From Podaxis mareebaensis (lineage: Eukaryota > Basidiomycota > Agaricomycetes > Agaricales > Agaricaceae), in NCBI GenBank assembly GCA_018524725.1, contig JAEUWP010000139.1, forward strand, positions 620,001-684,000: DNA of 64,000 bases, read 5' to 3'. Of the stretch, positions 49,947 to 61,657 are shown piece by piece. Every line of letters starts with the position of its first letter. Within the stretch, counting starts at the first letter, position 1. Position numbers and translations under genes: made by a program. A model generated the notes under the pieces. That model saw only the letters and a program-made list of their open reading frames with translations, was not told the origin of the DNA and ran no database searches.

Positions 49947-51278
49947 ATGGATGGTCAGGAAGCTTTCAGAAGATTGGCAAGGCAAATTCGAACCGTCGGT
50001 GGTGGTCCTGGGGGTGGTCCTGGGAAGGGTCTTTTTGCTGGAAGTGGCCTCCTAGTTGCCCTCGTCGCGGGCGGTTTTGCTCTGAATGCGAGTTTGTTCA
50101 ACGGTATGTCTTCAGTCGTTCGGTAATGCGGTCAAGTGTTCTAACGCTTTCTAGTCGACGGTGGTCATCGCGCGATTAAATACAGTCGGTTAGTCCATTA
50201 ACCTCTGCATACTCTGTCCTCCCTAACCTGCTTGGTTAGTATACACGGTGTGAAGGATGAGGTTTATAATGAAGGTACCCACCTAGTGGTATGTACTCTG
50301 ACTTTGCGTGCTGCTTTATGTTATGACATTTGCTACTAGGTGCCTTGGTTTGAGACACCCATTATTTTCGATATTCGCGCTAAGCCACGGAGCATTGCCA
50401 GCCTTACTGGAACAAAAGGTCAATAACCCAGTCTCTTTCCTATCGCGTGCTCATGGAGTGCAGACCTTCAAATGGTCAACATTACTTGCCGTGTTCTCTC
50501 TAGGCCCTCCATTAACAACCTCCCCGTAATTTACCGTGAACTCGGCCAAGACTATGATGAAAGAGTCCTCCCTTCCATTGTCAATGAAGTTCTAAAGAGT
50601 GTCGTGGCGCAGTTCAATGCCAGCCAATTGATCACTCAACGTGAACACGTACGTCGTCTTGCATTGCGGCTGGCTTGTCTCTGAACGTTCTCCAGGTATC
50701 TCGTTTAGTCCGTGAAAACCTAACACAACGAGCCCTCCGCTTTAACCTCGTGCTTGACGATGTCTCAATCACACACGTCGCATTTTCTCCTGAATTCACC
50801 CACGCTGTCGAAGCCAAGCAGGTTGGTTGAGTGCCCGAGTTCAGAAGAAACATCTTTGACGCCTCTCAGGTTGCCCAACAAACTGCACTTCGTGCTGCTT
50901 TCCTGGTTGACCAAGCCATTCAGGAGAAACAGGTATGTCCATGAATATTCAAAATCAATCTTGTTTGCGAAATGACGCACTCACTCTTCGCAGTCTATTA
51001 TCGTCCGCGCACAGGGTGAGGCCCAGGCGGCAGAGCTCGTCGGAGAATCATTGCGCAAGAACAAGGGCTTCCTTGAGCTCCGTCGGCTTGAGGCAGCGAG
51101 GGATATTGCTGCACAACTAGCAGCGTCGGGAAACAAGGTTATGCTCGATTCCCAGAGTTTGCTCCTTAATGGCAAGTTTGTTCCGCCCGGCCTCCATTCA
51201 GATTCAAAACTAATCAATTCTGGCTTTTCACCAGTGGCTGGGAGTGATGCGAAGGAAATTCTCAAAGTTCCTAAATAG
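49947..51278 (+). CDS. PHB2: Prohibitin-2
   Basis: ATG 49947 is preceded by CCACC, a good start context. The protein begins [20 protein letters not shown], then has a transmembrane helix ([20 protein letters not shown]) and the SPFH/PHB domain: [87 protein letters not shown] coiled-coil tail follows ([20 protein letters not shown]). About seven short introns interrupt it. Prohibitin-2 pairs with prohibitin-1 in ring complexes of the inner mitochondrial membrane that regulate the m-AAA protease and cristae. The stop is at 51276-51278. The next gene (MSH5) starts 239 bases downstream on the same strand. Confidence 0.96.
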
Positions 51279-51516
51279 TGTTGCCGAAACAATCACACAC
51301 GTGTTTCCTTGTTTTCGTCTCTGTCGCATGGTATAATAACTTGAATCCTTCGATCCGTTCTCTGTCAACAAACGTTCACCATCGGGTCCTTGGTCGTCCT
51401 GGAAGTCCGATAAATTGTCACGTGATCGCGACCCTCAACGCGGAAGTGAACAAGAATCAAATTACGTTTCACGTTAGACTTTTATCAGTTCGTTCTCTCA
51501 CGTCTTACGATAAAAC

Positions 51517-54500
51517 ATGCCTCCCAAGAGGCAATTAAGCACAGCTAGCTCTGGTGTAAGGGGTGATGACAACACCTCTGAAGACGAAGCTCCAAACGTA
51601 AAGAAAGTCCGGTGGAATTCTGCAGCGACTAGCGGGGATAGTGCCAGTGAAAGTGAAGAGTCCGAAAATGATCACAGCAAGGTTTGTCCCTAGCATTCCA
51701 GAAGTACTAGACACTGAAAGTCAGGTATCCATGGCTATCTCTTGTTCATAGTATGGTTTCCTTGCAATCCACTTTACCGGCTACATGCTGATTTACAACG
51801 CTTTAAAGTGGTCGCATCGGTGCGGCCTACTTCCACCCCATCAACTGCGTCTTGTATCTTCTGGAGGACACACAAGAGTCGCACCACTTTGACCTCACCA
51901 CTATGCGTGCGCTTCCATCTCATATATGGGTCAATATATGCGCTCATTTGGCATAAGTTCTGGAACAATCTTCACCTGATATCGTTATGACAAGCTCCAA
52001 GTCAGACGAGCATTTTATTGATACCGTGCGCGATTATTGTACGTCTTTCTGCTGCCGAGCATGTGCATATGCTCATAATCGACAGCGGATACAACCAGCG
52101 CAACTTTTCAAATTAGGCCTCACAAAGAGTTTAATGCTACAAAGGGAAAAGACCGTTTACTATACCTCAATCGTCTTGCAGATCTCCCGGTTGACGAACA
52201 CGTGCCTCTCAATGATTCAAACCTTGCAGTTGCAGGCGCAAGTATGTCGCGTAGTGCATATGACTTTATGCGTAAAAGACGTGGCGAAATGGGGGACCCG
52301 ACCATAAAGCGATGGAATGCGTCCATCAGGTTGTCTAATTTTGCATGTACCGAGAACTCGCCGCTCTGTGTGCGTAATGGGCTTTTCGGTAATGCGAGTG
52401 CTGACACATAAGTAGATGTCGTCTGCCGGGGCCCTCATTGATTACCTTGTAAGGGAGCAAGCGATGAGCGATCTTGACGATGAGGGCATTCAGGGGCTTG
52501 AAATTCGAGATATTGAGATTCTTACGTTGTCAGTTCGCTTTAGACCACCCTTTATTGGCACTGATACTAAATCATCCGGCATGCAGAAACGAGGTCATGC
52601 ACATAAACACGGACGCCCTTCTGTAAGGCGCGATTCATGTCGTTTATATCTAAACCTCATTGCCCAAAGATCTTTGCAGGTTTTCGAAAATGAAAGCCAC
52701 GCTTCAGTTCATTCCGAGAAATTCAAGGAGGGTCTGTCCCTCTATGGTGAGCGGCGTTCCTCATGCCTATTGTCTTTATTGAGACCCCATTCTTCAGGAA
52801 CTCTCAATTATACCAAAACGGCGTTGGGGCGGTCTCTTCTCTATTCCTGGCTTCTTCGTCCTTCGCTCTCTCTCACCGTCATCAAGTCTCGACATGAAGC
52901 AGTGGCGTGCTTCTCCACGTCCGAAAATCTGATCCCTGCCAATACCATGCACAACCACCTGAAGGGGATTAAGAATGTGCCCCGAATTCTCACCATCATG
53001 AGAGCTGGTAAGATCAAACTTTCGGACTGGCAGGCACTCGCGAAAGTGGGTTCGCTCTTTTCTTGGGGAGTCGAGACCCAATTATGACCGTCATTTAAGC
53101 TTTCTGTTCACATTGTCATGTTGTGCGATACAATAACGAAGCTCCACGGTGGAAACGAGATCGATGTGGTCAAACGGGTATGTTCTCGTCAGAAACTAGA
53201 GACGGGATTCTCCCGAGTGTCTGATGTACTGCTGTTTTAGCTCTTGGCTGCAGTTGACATTCACACTCTTAAAGAAATGGGGATCCGAGTAAATGATACC
53301 GTCCGCAGGATCTCACAGGTTCTTGACGAACTACAATATCTCATCTGGTCCCCTAGATTGATTGGGAAGAATCCGCACTTGCCGAGAGAGTATGTGTTCG
53401 GCCAGGCATTGACGAAGAACTGGACAACAAAAAACATGCGTATCACGGCATCGACTCTATTTTGGTGCGAGCGCGTGGACCTTTTATTGTTCAAGGCCCT
53501 CACTTGGAATTCCTAGTCGAACGTCGCCCACCAAATCTCGCAAAAAGTTCCAACGAGCTTCGCAACCACACTTAACGTTGTTTATTTTCCACAGCTGGGT
53601 TCAGGTTTTCCGACCAGGTGATTTATGCCCTTACTGATGCAGGAGTGGATTAAGGCTATTTGATATGTATTCCTCTTTTACAAGAATGGGAGACAGAAGT
53701 CACGCCAGTCCAAGAAGGCTGGACGTTGCAGGTATGGCTAAAACTTTGCCGTCCTCGTTTTTACTAAAAAGATGCGTTTAGTTTTCTTCCGAGTAAGCAA
53801 TCTGATACTACTTAAGTATGTCTCTTATCGTCCGTAGCGCGCATGCTTACTTCAAGTCTCCGGAGATGCACGGTAAGCTTTCCGAAGTGGAGTTATGTAT
53901 ACTCATTCACCGTTACTAGACATGGATACCTACATCGGGGACCTTCATTCAGCCATCGTCGATCGGGAAATTGAAATTATCCAGGGGCTTCTTGAAGAAG
54001 TCCTCGCACACGACGAGATGATAGGAGACGTTTGTGACATCTGCGCCGAGTTGGATTGCCTGCTATCTTTTGCTGAGGCATCAAAGAACTGCAATTACAA
54101 GCAACCAGACATGGTGGACGAAAATGTCATTGAGATCATTGGAGGGCGGTGAGACCTTCCAAGCGTCATTGCAATTGACATATTTAAGCAACCTATCAAT
54201 TTAGGCACCCGCTACTCGAGCAGGTGGTTGACGTATTTGTACCGAACGACACCAAGGTCGTTGGTGGGGCAGGAACCGATTCTCCTTTTCTCGATGAAGA
54301 TGGAAAACCGGTGAATAGCATTTTGCTCTGTACAGGAGCTAACGCTTGTGGAAAGGTGATCGCAGTCTCAATCTATTAGTTCGCATCTCATACATTTCCA
54401 GAGCGTCTATTTGAAGCAGGTTTACCAAGCACCTTGTTATATTCCAGTCTTTTCACCCACCTCTTCTAGGTTGCCCTTATCCAGATCATGGCACAGGTGA

Positions 54501-55544
54501 GCGATCATCTAGAATGTCCAGCTTATATCCATGCCTTTGTAGATTGGATGGTACTAGCTTTGATTAGCCTCCATGATCTGGATCTCATTCCGACAGTTTT
54601 GTACCTGCAGAATATGCTCGACTGGGTCTTGTTGATAAGAGTAATTTTCATTCTCAACTTTTACGCGAACAACCCGTTGATTTATGTTCCCAGTATTTAC
54701 TCGCGTGTCAACTCGTGAATCGGTCTCGAAAGTGCGGGCAGCCGAAACCTGACTAAACGTTGTCGTGACCAAGCTCTGGTACACAGGTTCAATCTGCTTT
54801 CATGACAGATCTCAATCAAGTCTCCTTATCGCTGCGGAATTGTACAAGCCGGTCCTTGATTCTTCTTGATGAATTCGGGAAAGGAACGCTATCCACCGGT
54901 GAGAGAGGCCAGTCGTTCTTGGATCAATCAGTCTTATGATTGACCGTTGCACTTCAGACGGCGCCGGCCTATTCTGCGGAGTTCTTAGGCACCTCTTGAA
55001 TCGAGGTGCCGATTGTCCTAAAGTTCTTGCTGCGACACACTTCCACGACGTTTTCACTGAAGCATTATTGGGCCCTCGAGATGTCCCAATAACCTTTTGT
55101 CATATGCAAATTGTGTTCTGTACCGACGAAGTCAACCCTCTGGAGCGCGACGCGCCCATGATCACTCCTCAACAGGACGGCATTAAGACAGGCTCGGGAG
55201 AGAGAATTACCTATCTTTACAGAGTGGCTGAAGGATTGTCTTTGGACTCTCATGCTGGGAAATGTGCAGTTCTCTGTGGACTTCCCTCCCGCCTTGTCCA
55301 CAGAGCAAAATATGTCAGGTGCAGTATCAAAAGCATAGATTCTCAGGTTGTGATACTTATTGCTTCTAGCGGCTTGATTTCTCAGCACGAGCTAAACCAG
55401 CTCCTTGACGAGGAGATGGGTGAGAAAGAACGGAGTGAGTTGAAAGCAGCTGAAGACATTTGTCGCAAGTTTCTTGCATGGCAGCTGGATGGACGGGATG
55501 GAAAAAGTACCAAGGACAGGCTAGCCGAGATTCTAGGTAGATAA
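51517..55544 (+). CDS. MSH5: Meiotic MutS homologue 5
   Basis: The start is at ATG 51517 ([13 protein letters not shown]), followed by a Ser/Glu/Asp-rich N-terminus ([17 protein letters not shown]). The exons cover MutS connector, lever/clamp and ATPase domains. Visible blocks include [57 protein letters not shown] and [19 protein letters not shown]. The Walker A segment is [20 protein letters not shown], in which the usual TGPN proline is alanine. The Walker B is [12 protein letters not shown], and later [10 protein letters not shown]. Msh4-Msh5 dimers stabilise crossover intermediates in meiosis. The gene is long and intron-rich; some internal exon joins, notably in 51680-52060 and 53060-53900, are approximate. 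Confidence 0.92.
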
Positions 55545-55701
55545 TTAGATCAAGGGCTGGGTATTGTATCACGCTCTGTGATTCTATCAATCGGTAAAAA
55601 GTCCTCTTCTATTTCTCTTTGTGGATCTCAACTCCAGATCGTGCGCCCAACACTAGCGTGACCATATGAAGTTAGAAACGGAGCCTGCGGAGATGCTTGA
55701 A
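55545..55701. other. Convergent intergenic region (MSH5 / MIR1)
   Basis: 157 bases between the two stop codons; presumably overlapping or abutting 3' ends. Nothing else visible. Confidence 0.6.
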
Positions 55702-56890
55702 CTACCCACCTTCTTTAATTCGCCCATACATTACAAACTGCGTCGAAATGAGACCGGCAGTCATGATCATCCGTGGACCAAGTCCAGCGAATAAACCCTT
55801 AACCCCTGCTTCGTTCAGGATTTCGATTAGATGACGAGATATCGAACGTTTGGGGCCGTGTCCTTTGTTGATTTTGCTGAGCAGAGTGTCCGCAGGCTAA
55901 GGTTTCGAGGCATGAATATACGAGAATTGGATGAAACGAAAGCCGACGATACCTGGCTGAGCAGAGCTGCAGCGAATCCAGACATGATTCCGCTCCCCAT
56001 GTCAATGCCGAACCTAGAGCTTGCAGTCAAAGATTTTCTCTGTTCTTCAGACATATTCCGGTATACAAGTTCGTGACAAAATTCATTGACAGTGAATTGA
56101 CCAATGGCAAAGGGTATCTGCCTATGGGGAAGATCAATAAGGCTGCGGAGGTGAAAGGGTGAAGAACCTTACTTGAAGAGGATAGGCACGAAGCCTGCAT
56201 ACATCTCTCGGAGACCTCCTTCGCGAGCCAGACGCGCAAATCCACTGACGAGACCCGTTGCATAGTCCTTTTGTGACACGAGACGGATTCTCGTTGCTTC
56301 AAGCGGTGTGAGCAATATATCCGCAAAGAACCTGTTCAGGTGTTAATATCGAAAAGCGTTAAAATATTTCGTCAAGCTCACTCCGCGACGCTGGCAGCAC
56401 CCAAGTAAATCGCCGTGCGGTATCTAACAGCGGTTTCTTGGTCCCCAGCTATGATTGCAAACTGCCTCTTCCAACATTCATAGCCCGCAAACTTCGCACC
56501 GCCCTGGGCAAGGTACCCAACGGCCGTAGGACCGAACCCTGTCAATAATGTTCGTGGGCCCTCCGCAGAGATGATATGTCGTGTTCCGGAGATTAATGAG
56601 TGTGATTTAAACGAGGGATCCACCTGGATACGAGTCTTCACAACATCTATGGCTGTCAGGGAGAGAACGTACATTTAGGGGCGTGGATTAGAGGAATACG
56701 AGGGGCAGACTTACGCGTGACAGCTGCGTGGCTTAACCTGAATATCAATCGTCAGTTTGAAATTCTGGCAAACCCAGAATAGGACAACGCACATAGCACC
56801 TAGCCCCCCAGCAGCAAAGAAGGATCCATAGTCGGAAAGGGTGAAGTTTGGAAGCACGAGCAACTGGGGAGATGATTTATCGCGGTCCAT
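55702..56890 (-). CDS. MIR1: Mitochondrial phosphate carrier (Mir1 type)
   Basis: The start is ATG 56890-56888 ([16 protein letters not shown]); an upstream in-frame GTG is not used. Exons join to give the three carrier repeats. The first signature, spliced across an intron, is [16 protein letters not shown]; the second [13 protein letters not shown]; the third [13 protein letters not shown]. Phosphate-carrier-specific segments are [27 protein letters not shown] and [15 protein letters not shown]. It ends at TAG 55704-55702 after [10 protein letters not shown]. The protein carries phosphate with protons across the inner mitochondrial membrane for ATP synthesis. Six short introns. Confidence 0.95.
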
Positions 56891-57400
56891 GTCTGTTGCC
56901 GGCCTGCAAAACACCTGCTGGTATAATAGGGATGAGTTTATAACCGCTGGCTCTCAGAAGCCACTGCAGATGACTTTAAATACAAGGGGCTCTAGGCTCT
57001 CCTTCGTATTCCGGTGATACCAACGACTGCAGGAGCAAATCGGGTCATGGTGCTCGCACACCTCTATGGAAAGGATGGTAGCTTATGAACCCCATGACGT
57101 CATGCCATGATAATGGTGTGCCGGCGGACGACGCGTCCTCAGCGGAGTCACACACCAGCGGTGGAACTTATATATGGGATCTTAATGTCAGCGCACTAAC
57201 AGCAAGCACTCGAGCAGCACAGAAGGGGGTGAACGGCATACATCGTCGTGTTTAACGTAATATCGAATCATATCCGTTCTCCCCGGAGACTTGTCCTGCG
57301 GAAAGGAATCCCGTTTTTAGTTTCATCTCCAACGCATGCTGTACGCACGCAAGGTACCAGAAAGTAACGAGTCCAGAAAGCAAGGAGTTGACAGACCCTC
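56891..57400. other. Intergenic region between MIR1 and NCA2
   Basis: 510 bases: MIR1 promoter region and 3' end of NCA2. A TATATA tract near 57170 lies too far from the MIR1 start to be assigned with any confidence. No coding evidence. Confidence 0.45.
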
Positions 57401-59616
57401 TCAACGATACTCCCCACATCTCTCCCACCCTAACTGGGCACCCCAGCACCTCCACATCCTTTGGACAACTTCCAACTTGGCATCACGTCCCAAATCTGGA
57501 TCCTCCAAGTCATCGAGGTCTTCGAGGAACCCATCCCGTAACCTCGAGTTTGACGGAAGATAATCAGCAGCATAGGAGCGCAAGCGGGCGAGGGAGAGGA
57601 GTAGAAGACCTGAGGGCAAGGATGCGACTTGTTGATTGTTGGCGGGTTGAGTTGCTAGGAGACGTTCAATGCGCCTATGCGTTCTTCATTAGGTTTTCCA
57701 AGACAAAACAACAGGAGGGCAACACACCGCATGATGTCCCAAACAGCTCTTCTTTTGTGGAGACCACCGTATCGTCCTCTTCCCCTTCCTCCTGCCCAAA
57801 CGTGGGTGATGGCACCACCGGCAAGGTATACGATTGCCAATGCTGGAGCAACACCGACGAACGCGAACGTCAATTCCTGTGACTTGAGTAGGCGATCGAT
57901 ACCAGTCAAAGCTTGGTCTATATCGACCTAAGAGCTATAAGTTACCGGCGGAAACAGAAGGAAAAGGACAGATACCTTTGCTTTTTGCACTTGAATGAAA
58001 ACATTTCGCAAGAGTGTTCCAGCAATAGCACTCTTTAGGGGCTTGCGGATATCTTCTTCATAGACCTGCATGATTGGCGTCATGTCACCCAAGCGTATCT
58101 GTCTCGACAGAGCAACGAGCTGCTCGTCATTGTATTTCAGTTCATCCCTGGCCAGAGAAAGCGTCATGCGCTCCAAACTCTAAAGGATGCGAGTCAACTT
58201 CAAATGTCAATATTAAGGGACACAGTGGCATACTCACGTCAAGATCAGCAAGAACTCCTTCCCTCCTCACTAAAACACCCTCCTCGTCACCCGAACCACT
58301 CCGCACCGTCTTCAAAACATCACGTAAGGGCTCCAACAACCAACCTCTCACAAACCCTTTCAGCGTCTCAATTGCATCCTTTGCAACCTCCTCCAGACTC
58401 GCTCTCGAGGCATACAATGACCTACACGCAAGCAACGCAAGCGGCGGGAGTAACACAATCTTCGGCCAAACGAGAACCAAGGTACTTGGTCTCATCAACC
58501 CATTAGCTCTCAACATCCGCTTATGGGATTGAACCAACGTCGGCAGCGTCTCATGGGACAAGTGTGCTAAAGCCTGGATTGGCGAGGCATAATTCATGTC
58601 AGCATCGACGGCAGCCTTTTGGTCAAGGATTTCGACGAAGCGTTGGATCTTAGGAAGGAATTGGGTTGTGCCGGAGTAAGAGTATTCGGGATTGGTGAGG
58701 ATTTCGGACAGGGTGTTGCGCATTTGAGAGAGCTGACCGAGTATTTCTGCGCGTTCGTTGCGGATATTTTCGAGTTCGCGTCGGTTTGAGCGGCATTCTT
58801 GGCGGGTTAGTGAAAGGGGGTAGGTGATACAGTTGGTGATTAGTGTGAAGTAGTAAGATAGTGTTCGTGTGATTTTTTCAGTGAACGAGATGCCTGGGGA
58901 GAAGGCTATGGGCGGATGGTGTAAAAAGGCAGTAACCGTCAACGAGGTTTTGGATAAGTGAGGAAAGAATGCGGTGGTTAGGACGCTAGGTCGGAATGGC
59001 GAAGTGAGAGATGTCGGGAAGAGTCTTGCTAGGGAGGAAGGGGTGAAAGTGGACAAGTTGAGGGGCAAATTTTGGGAGCGGACAGCTGCAACAACGGTCT
59101 CAATCACGTTGTAGAGCCGAATTGGTGTGGCTGAAAAGAAAGCATGAGGCGCCCGAACACGAACAATTGAGGGTATAATATACTTTGCAACAAGTACCAA
59201 GCAACGTTCAGTCTGGAACGTTCGATGTCCCGCCACCACTCGGCTTCGGCCTCAACCTGGGTTGCCTGGGTCAAGTAGATGTCCATCGCCTCCGCGTACA
59301 AACCGACAGTGACTTTTCCGATGACAGCATTTTTCAACGCGTCCTCTTCGGCGTCCGTTTCTTTCGCCAAGGGGCCCTTGTCTTTCGATTCAAGCTGAGA
59401 AAGCACAGAAACAGCGTTCTGTATCTGCTGGGAATTGAGTGGTTGGGAGTGAGGGAACGACGCGAAGACAGTGTGGAGAGCGTGCTTGGCGGCAGAAACC
59501 GGTGCACTTGTCCCCCCTGCAGGCTCATCCACTGCCAATTCAGGTATGGTGAATGCCAGAGACGGAGAGGATGCAGTGAGAGGATGCACGAAGTTGTCAA
59601 TGAATTGCGAAGGCAT
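57401..59616 (-). CDS. NCA2: Nuclear control of ATPase protein 2
   Basis: Starts at ATG 59616-59614 (MPSQFIDNFVHPLTASS) and ends at 57401 after WERCGEYR. The body matches the NCA2 family: NVAWYLLQSILYPQL, FSPGISFTEKITRTLSYYF, NPEYSYSGTTQFLPKIQ, the central membrane helix region VLVWPKIVLLPPLALLAC, ERMTLSLARDELKYNDEQL, and MTPIMQVYEEDIRKPLKSAI. A second membrane segment follows (FAFVGVAPALAIVYLAG). NCA2 is a mitochondrial membrane protein required in yeast for normal levels of ATP6/ATP8 mRNA. Only about five introns are present. A 263-base gap separates the start from the HIS1 stop. Confidence 0.94.
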
Positions 59617-59879
59617 GATCGCAGTCTGCCGCGTCGTTCAGAATGAGCAGAGGATTATCAATCTATTGAAGCATTCAGACTGTCCACCCCAGTCATTAGT
59701 CCTGTCGCGAACAAGCACCTGCAAGAATAGACACTCACATGCAACAAATGTCAAGATGGTGGTCAAGGACAAGAATATCACGTCATAGTCGGGTCGAGGT
59801 GTGAATGTGACCATTTCGTCTATGATATCTCCGAGCACGTATATAAGAACATATGGGAAGGAATCTAGCCATCTACGAA

Positions 59880-61132
59880 TCATACACGACAATTGTCAAG
59901 GTTGAAAATTAGGATATCCTCAGCACCAACCCTCGCCAGATCATCCATAACATTCGCCACTATCTTCTTCTCTACCATGACACTCACCGCCACCCAATTT
60001 TCTTCTTCCAAGCGACTGATGGTAGGTGCGCGCCTTCCCGGTGTTATCTTCTCCGCAGCAGCCAGGTTGTCCCTATGGATATTATACTGGCACACAACAT
60101 ATTTGCTGGCGGCGATGACTCCAGCAATGCGTTTCGTGATGACGTTGATGAGATCGTCGTGGTGAGGGCTTTTAGGTTTACTCGACTTGATGAGAACGGC
60201 TTCTGTGTCGAGAACTGTATCTATAGCGTGCAAACCAGCAGCACGCATAGTCTCCCCGGATTCTGGAAGACAGTATGAGCCCCGCACTCCAACTTACACG
60301 CTAATCCGTTACCCACCAACAAGGTCGACTACATGCAAGTCGGATTCATAAGGACACTGTGCACCTCGACGGTAGAGATTTTTGACTTACCAATGCCATC
60401 AGCCAAACCAAGGGCACAGGCGGCTTCAACACTTCCTCCAACATACTCAATCCTGGTTCGCTGGTCGCCAACTAGTTGTAAACGGTCATCTAACTTCCTA
60501 AAATACTCCCCCGCAAGTACTTCGAAGCTAGTGACAACGCGCTTTCCAGCGAGGTCCTCTATCGTCTTGATTGGACCTGCTTCAGGTACCTGGACTTGCA
60601 GCGCACACTTGCCGAACCCGAGTCGCAATTCCTCCGTAACAAAGTTTTCCATCTGGGCCTCAAGGATAACATCATGTCCGGTGATTCCGAGGTCGACATT
60701 TCCCTTGCCAACGAAAGAGGGTATGTCAGCAGCAGGAAGAAAGACGCTAACATAGGAGGTCAGAGTATGTGACGTTTCTTTCGATCTTGACATACAGGGC
60801 GATATTGTGGTTTCGTGCTACACAGACGTCGAGGCGGTTGGGCCTGTGGAATTGGATATCGGCACCTGAGGATTTCGGTCAAAATAGGCGGATCTTTTAT
60901 GTTGGAATGGAACGAGAAAGGATATACCTGCGAGAAGGCTGAGGCACTTTTCATGGAGTCGTCCTGCGTGTTATTGATTTTAGATCACCTGTTACCATAT
61001 AGAGCGGCGACGAGGGAAGCCCACCCTTCTTCGGGATGGCAAACAGCAGACGTCCGTCCAGTGAATCTGCGTCTGTAAGAAATAAATTAAGAATTTGGTA
61101 GTGCAGACTTAAAGTGTATCCTACTTACTCAT
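59880..61132 (-). CDS. HIS1: ATP phosphoribosyltransferase (histidine biosynthesis, first step)
   Basis: The start codon is in a four-base exon (61132-61129, ATGA). The next exons give NADSLDGRLLFAIPKKG, RLHEKCLSLLAG and ADIQFHRPNRLDVCVARNHN. Later exons give FLPAADIPSFVGKGNVDLGI, KTIEDLAGKRVVTSF, IEYVGGSVEAACALGLADGI and ESGETMRAAGLHAIDTVLD. The C-terminal regulatory (HisG_C) domain follows, ending DILIFNLDNCRV at 59880. The catalytic PRPP-binding loop is GGSVEAACALGLADGI. The enzyme condenses ATP and PRPP and is feedback-inhibited by histidine through the C-terminal domain, so this is the long form. A Gcn4/CPC1-like site lies about 45 bases upstream. Confidence 0.95.
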
Positions 61133-61657
61133 TCTGTGTGCAGAGGGGCGAGAATATGGAAGAGATCAAATGTCGAGTCACTTTGTCGGAAAAGTTGACA
61201 TGATCAATTTCTCAGATAAGATGCACATTGGTGGCTGTGCAAACACTACGAAGCCCTGTCCAAACTCTAGCTACGTGTTCACTGCTATGCAACCACCGTA
61301 TCGCAGACTCGCATTAGAAATCCCCGTCGTTCTTAATTTTTTTCGGCTGGATTCCTCGCCCTTTCCCTCAAAGCTTTCAGGGTAAGGCACTAACATCTTT
61401 CTGCGGCGTATGTCACGACAGACTCGCTGCGGAACATGCTCATGGGACCTCCTCGTGCTGATCTTTCTGACGGCTGATGAAACCTTCCAGCATTTTGCAC
61501 CTCCTCGCATCCGATCCTGGAAGCCAATCAAGTGCTAGAAGTCCCGCTCTAGAGCCTTCTGGCAAGTAGGCTCACCTAAAGATACCATGGGTACAGCATT
61601 TGTGGCGTATATAACTACCACACGAGGTGAACCCTCCTCGTCACTTCCCAATACCCT
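61133..61657. promoter_or_regulatory. Divergent promoter region of HIS1 and the 61658 gene
   Basis: 525 bases between two divergent starts. Besides the Gcn4-like site near HIS1 I see nothing I can assign; open frames here are short. Confidence 0.45.
61174..61180 (-). promoter_or_regulatory. Candidate Gcn4/CPC1-type site upstream of HIS1
   Basis: On the minus strand this reads TGACTCG, one base from the TGACTCA core bound by general amino-acid-control regulators, 42 bases upstream of the HIS1 start codon. One mismatch and a single site make it only a candidate. Confidence 0.35.

Noticed and set aside
56711..56914. Longer N-terminus of the phosphate carrier starting at 56914
   Set aside because: The first codon is GTG; the first real ATG is at 56890, which fits the family.
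59638..59892. Small membrane-like minus-strand open frame between NCA2 and HIS1
   Set aside because: It overlaps the HIS1 stop and has no start context, domain or conservation I can see; probably promoter DNA of NCA2.
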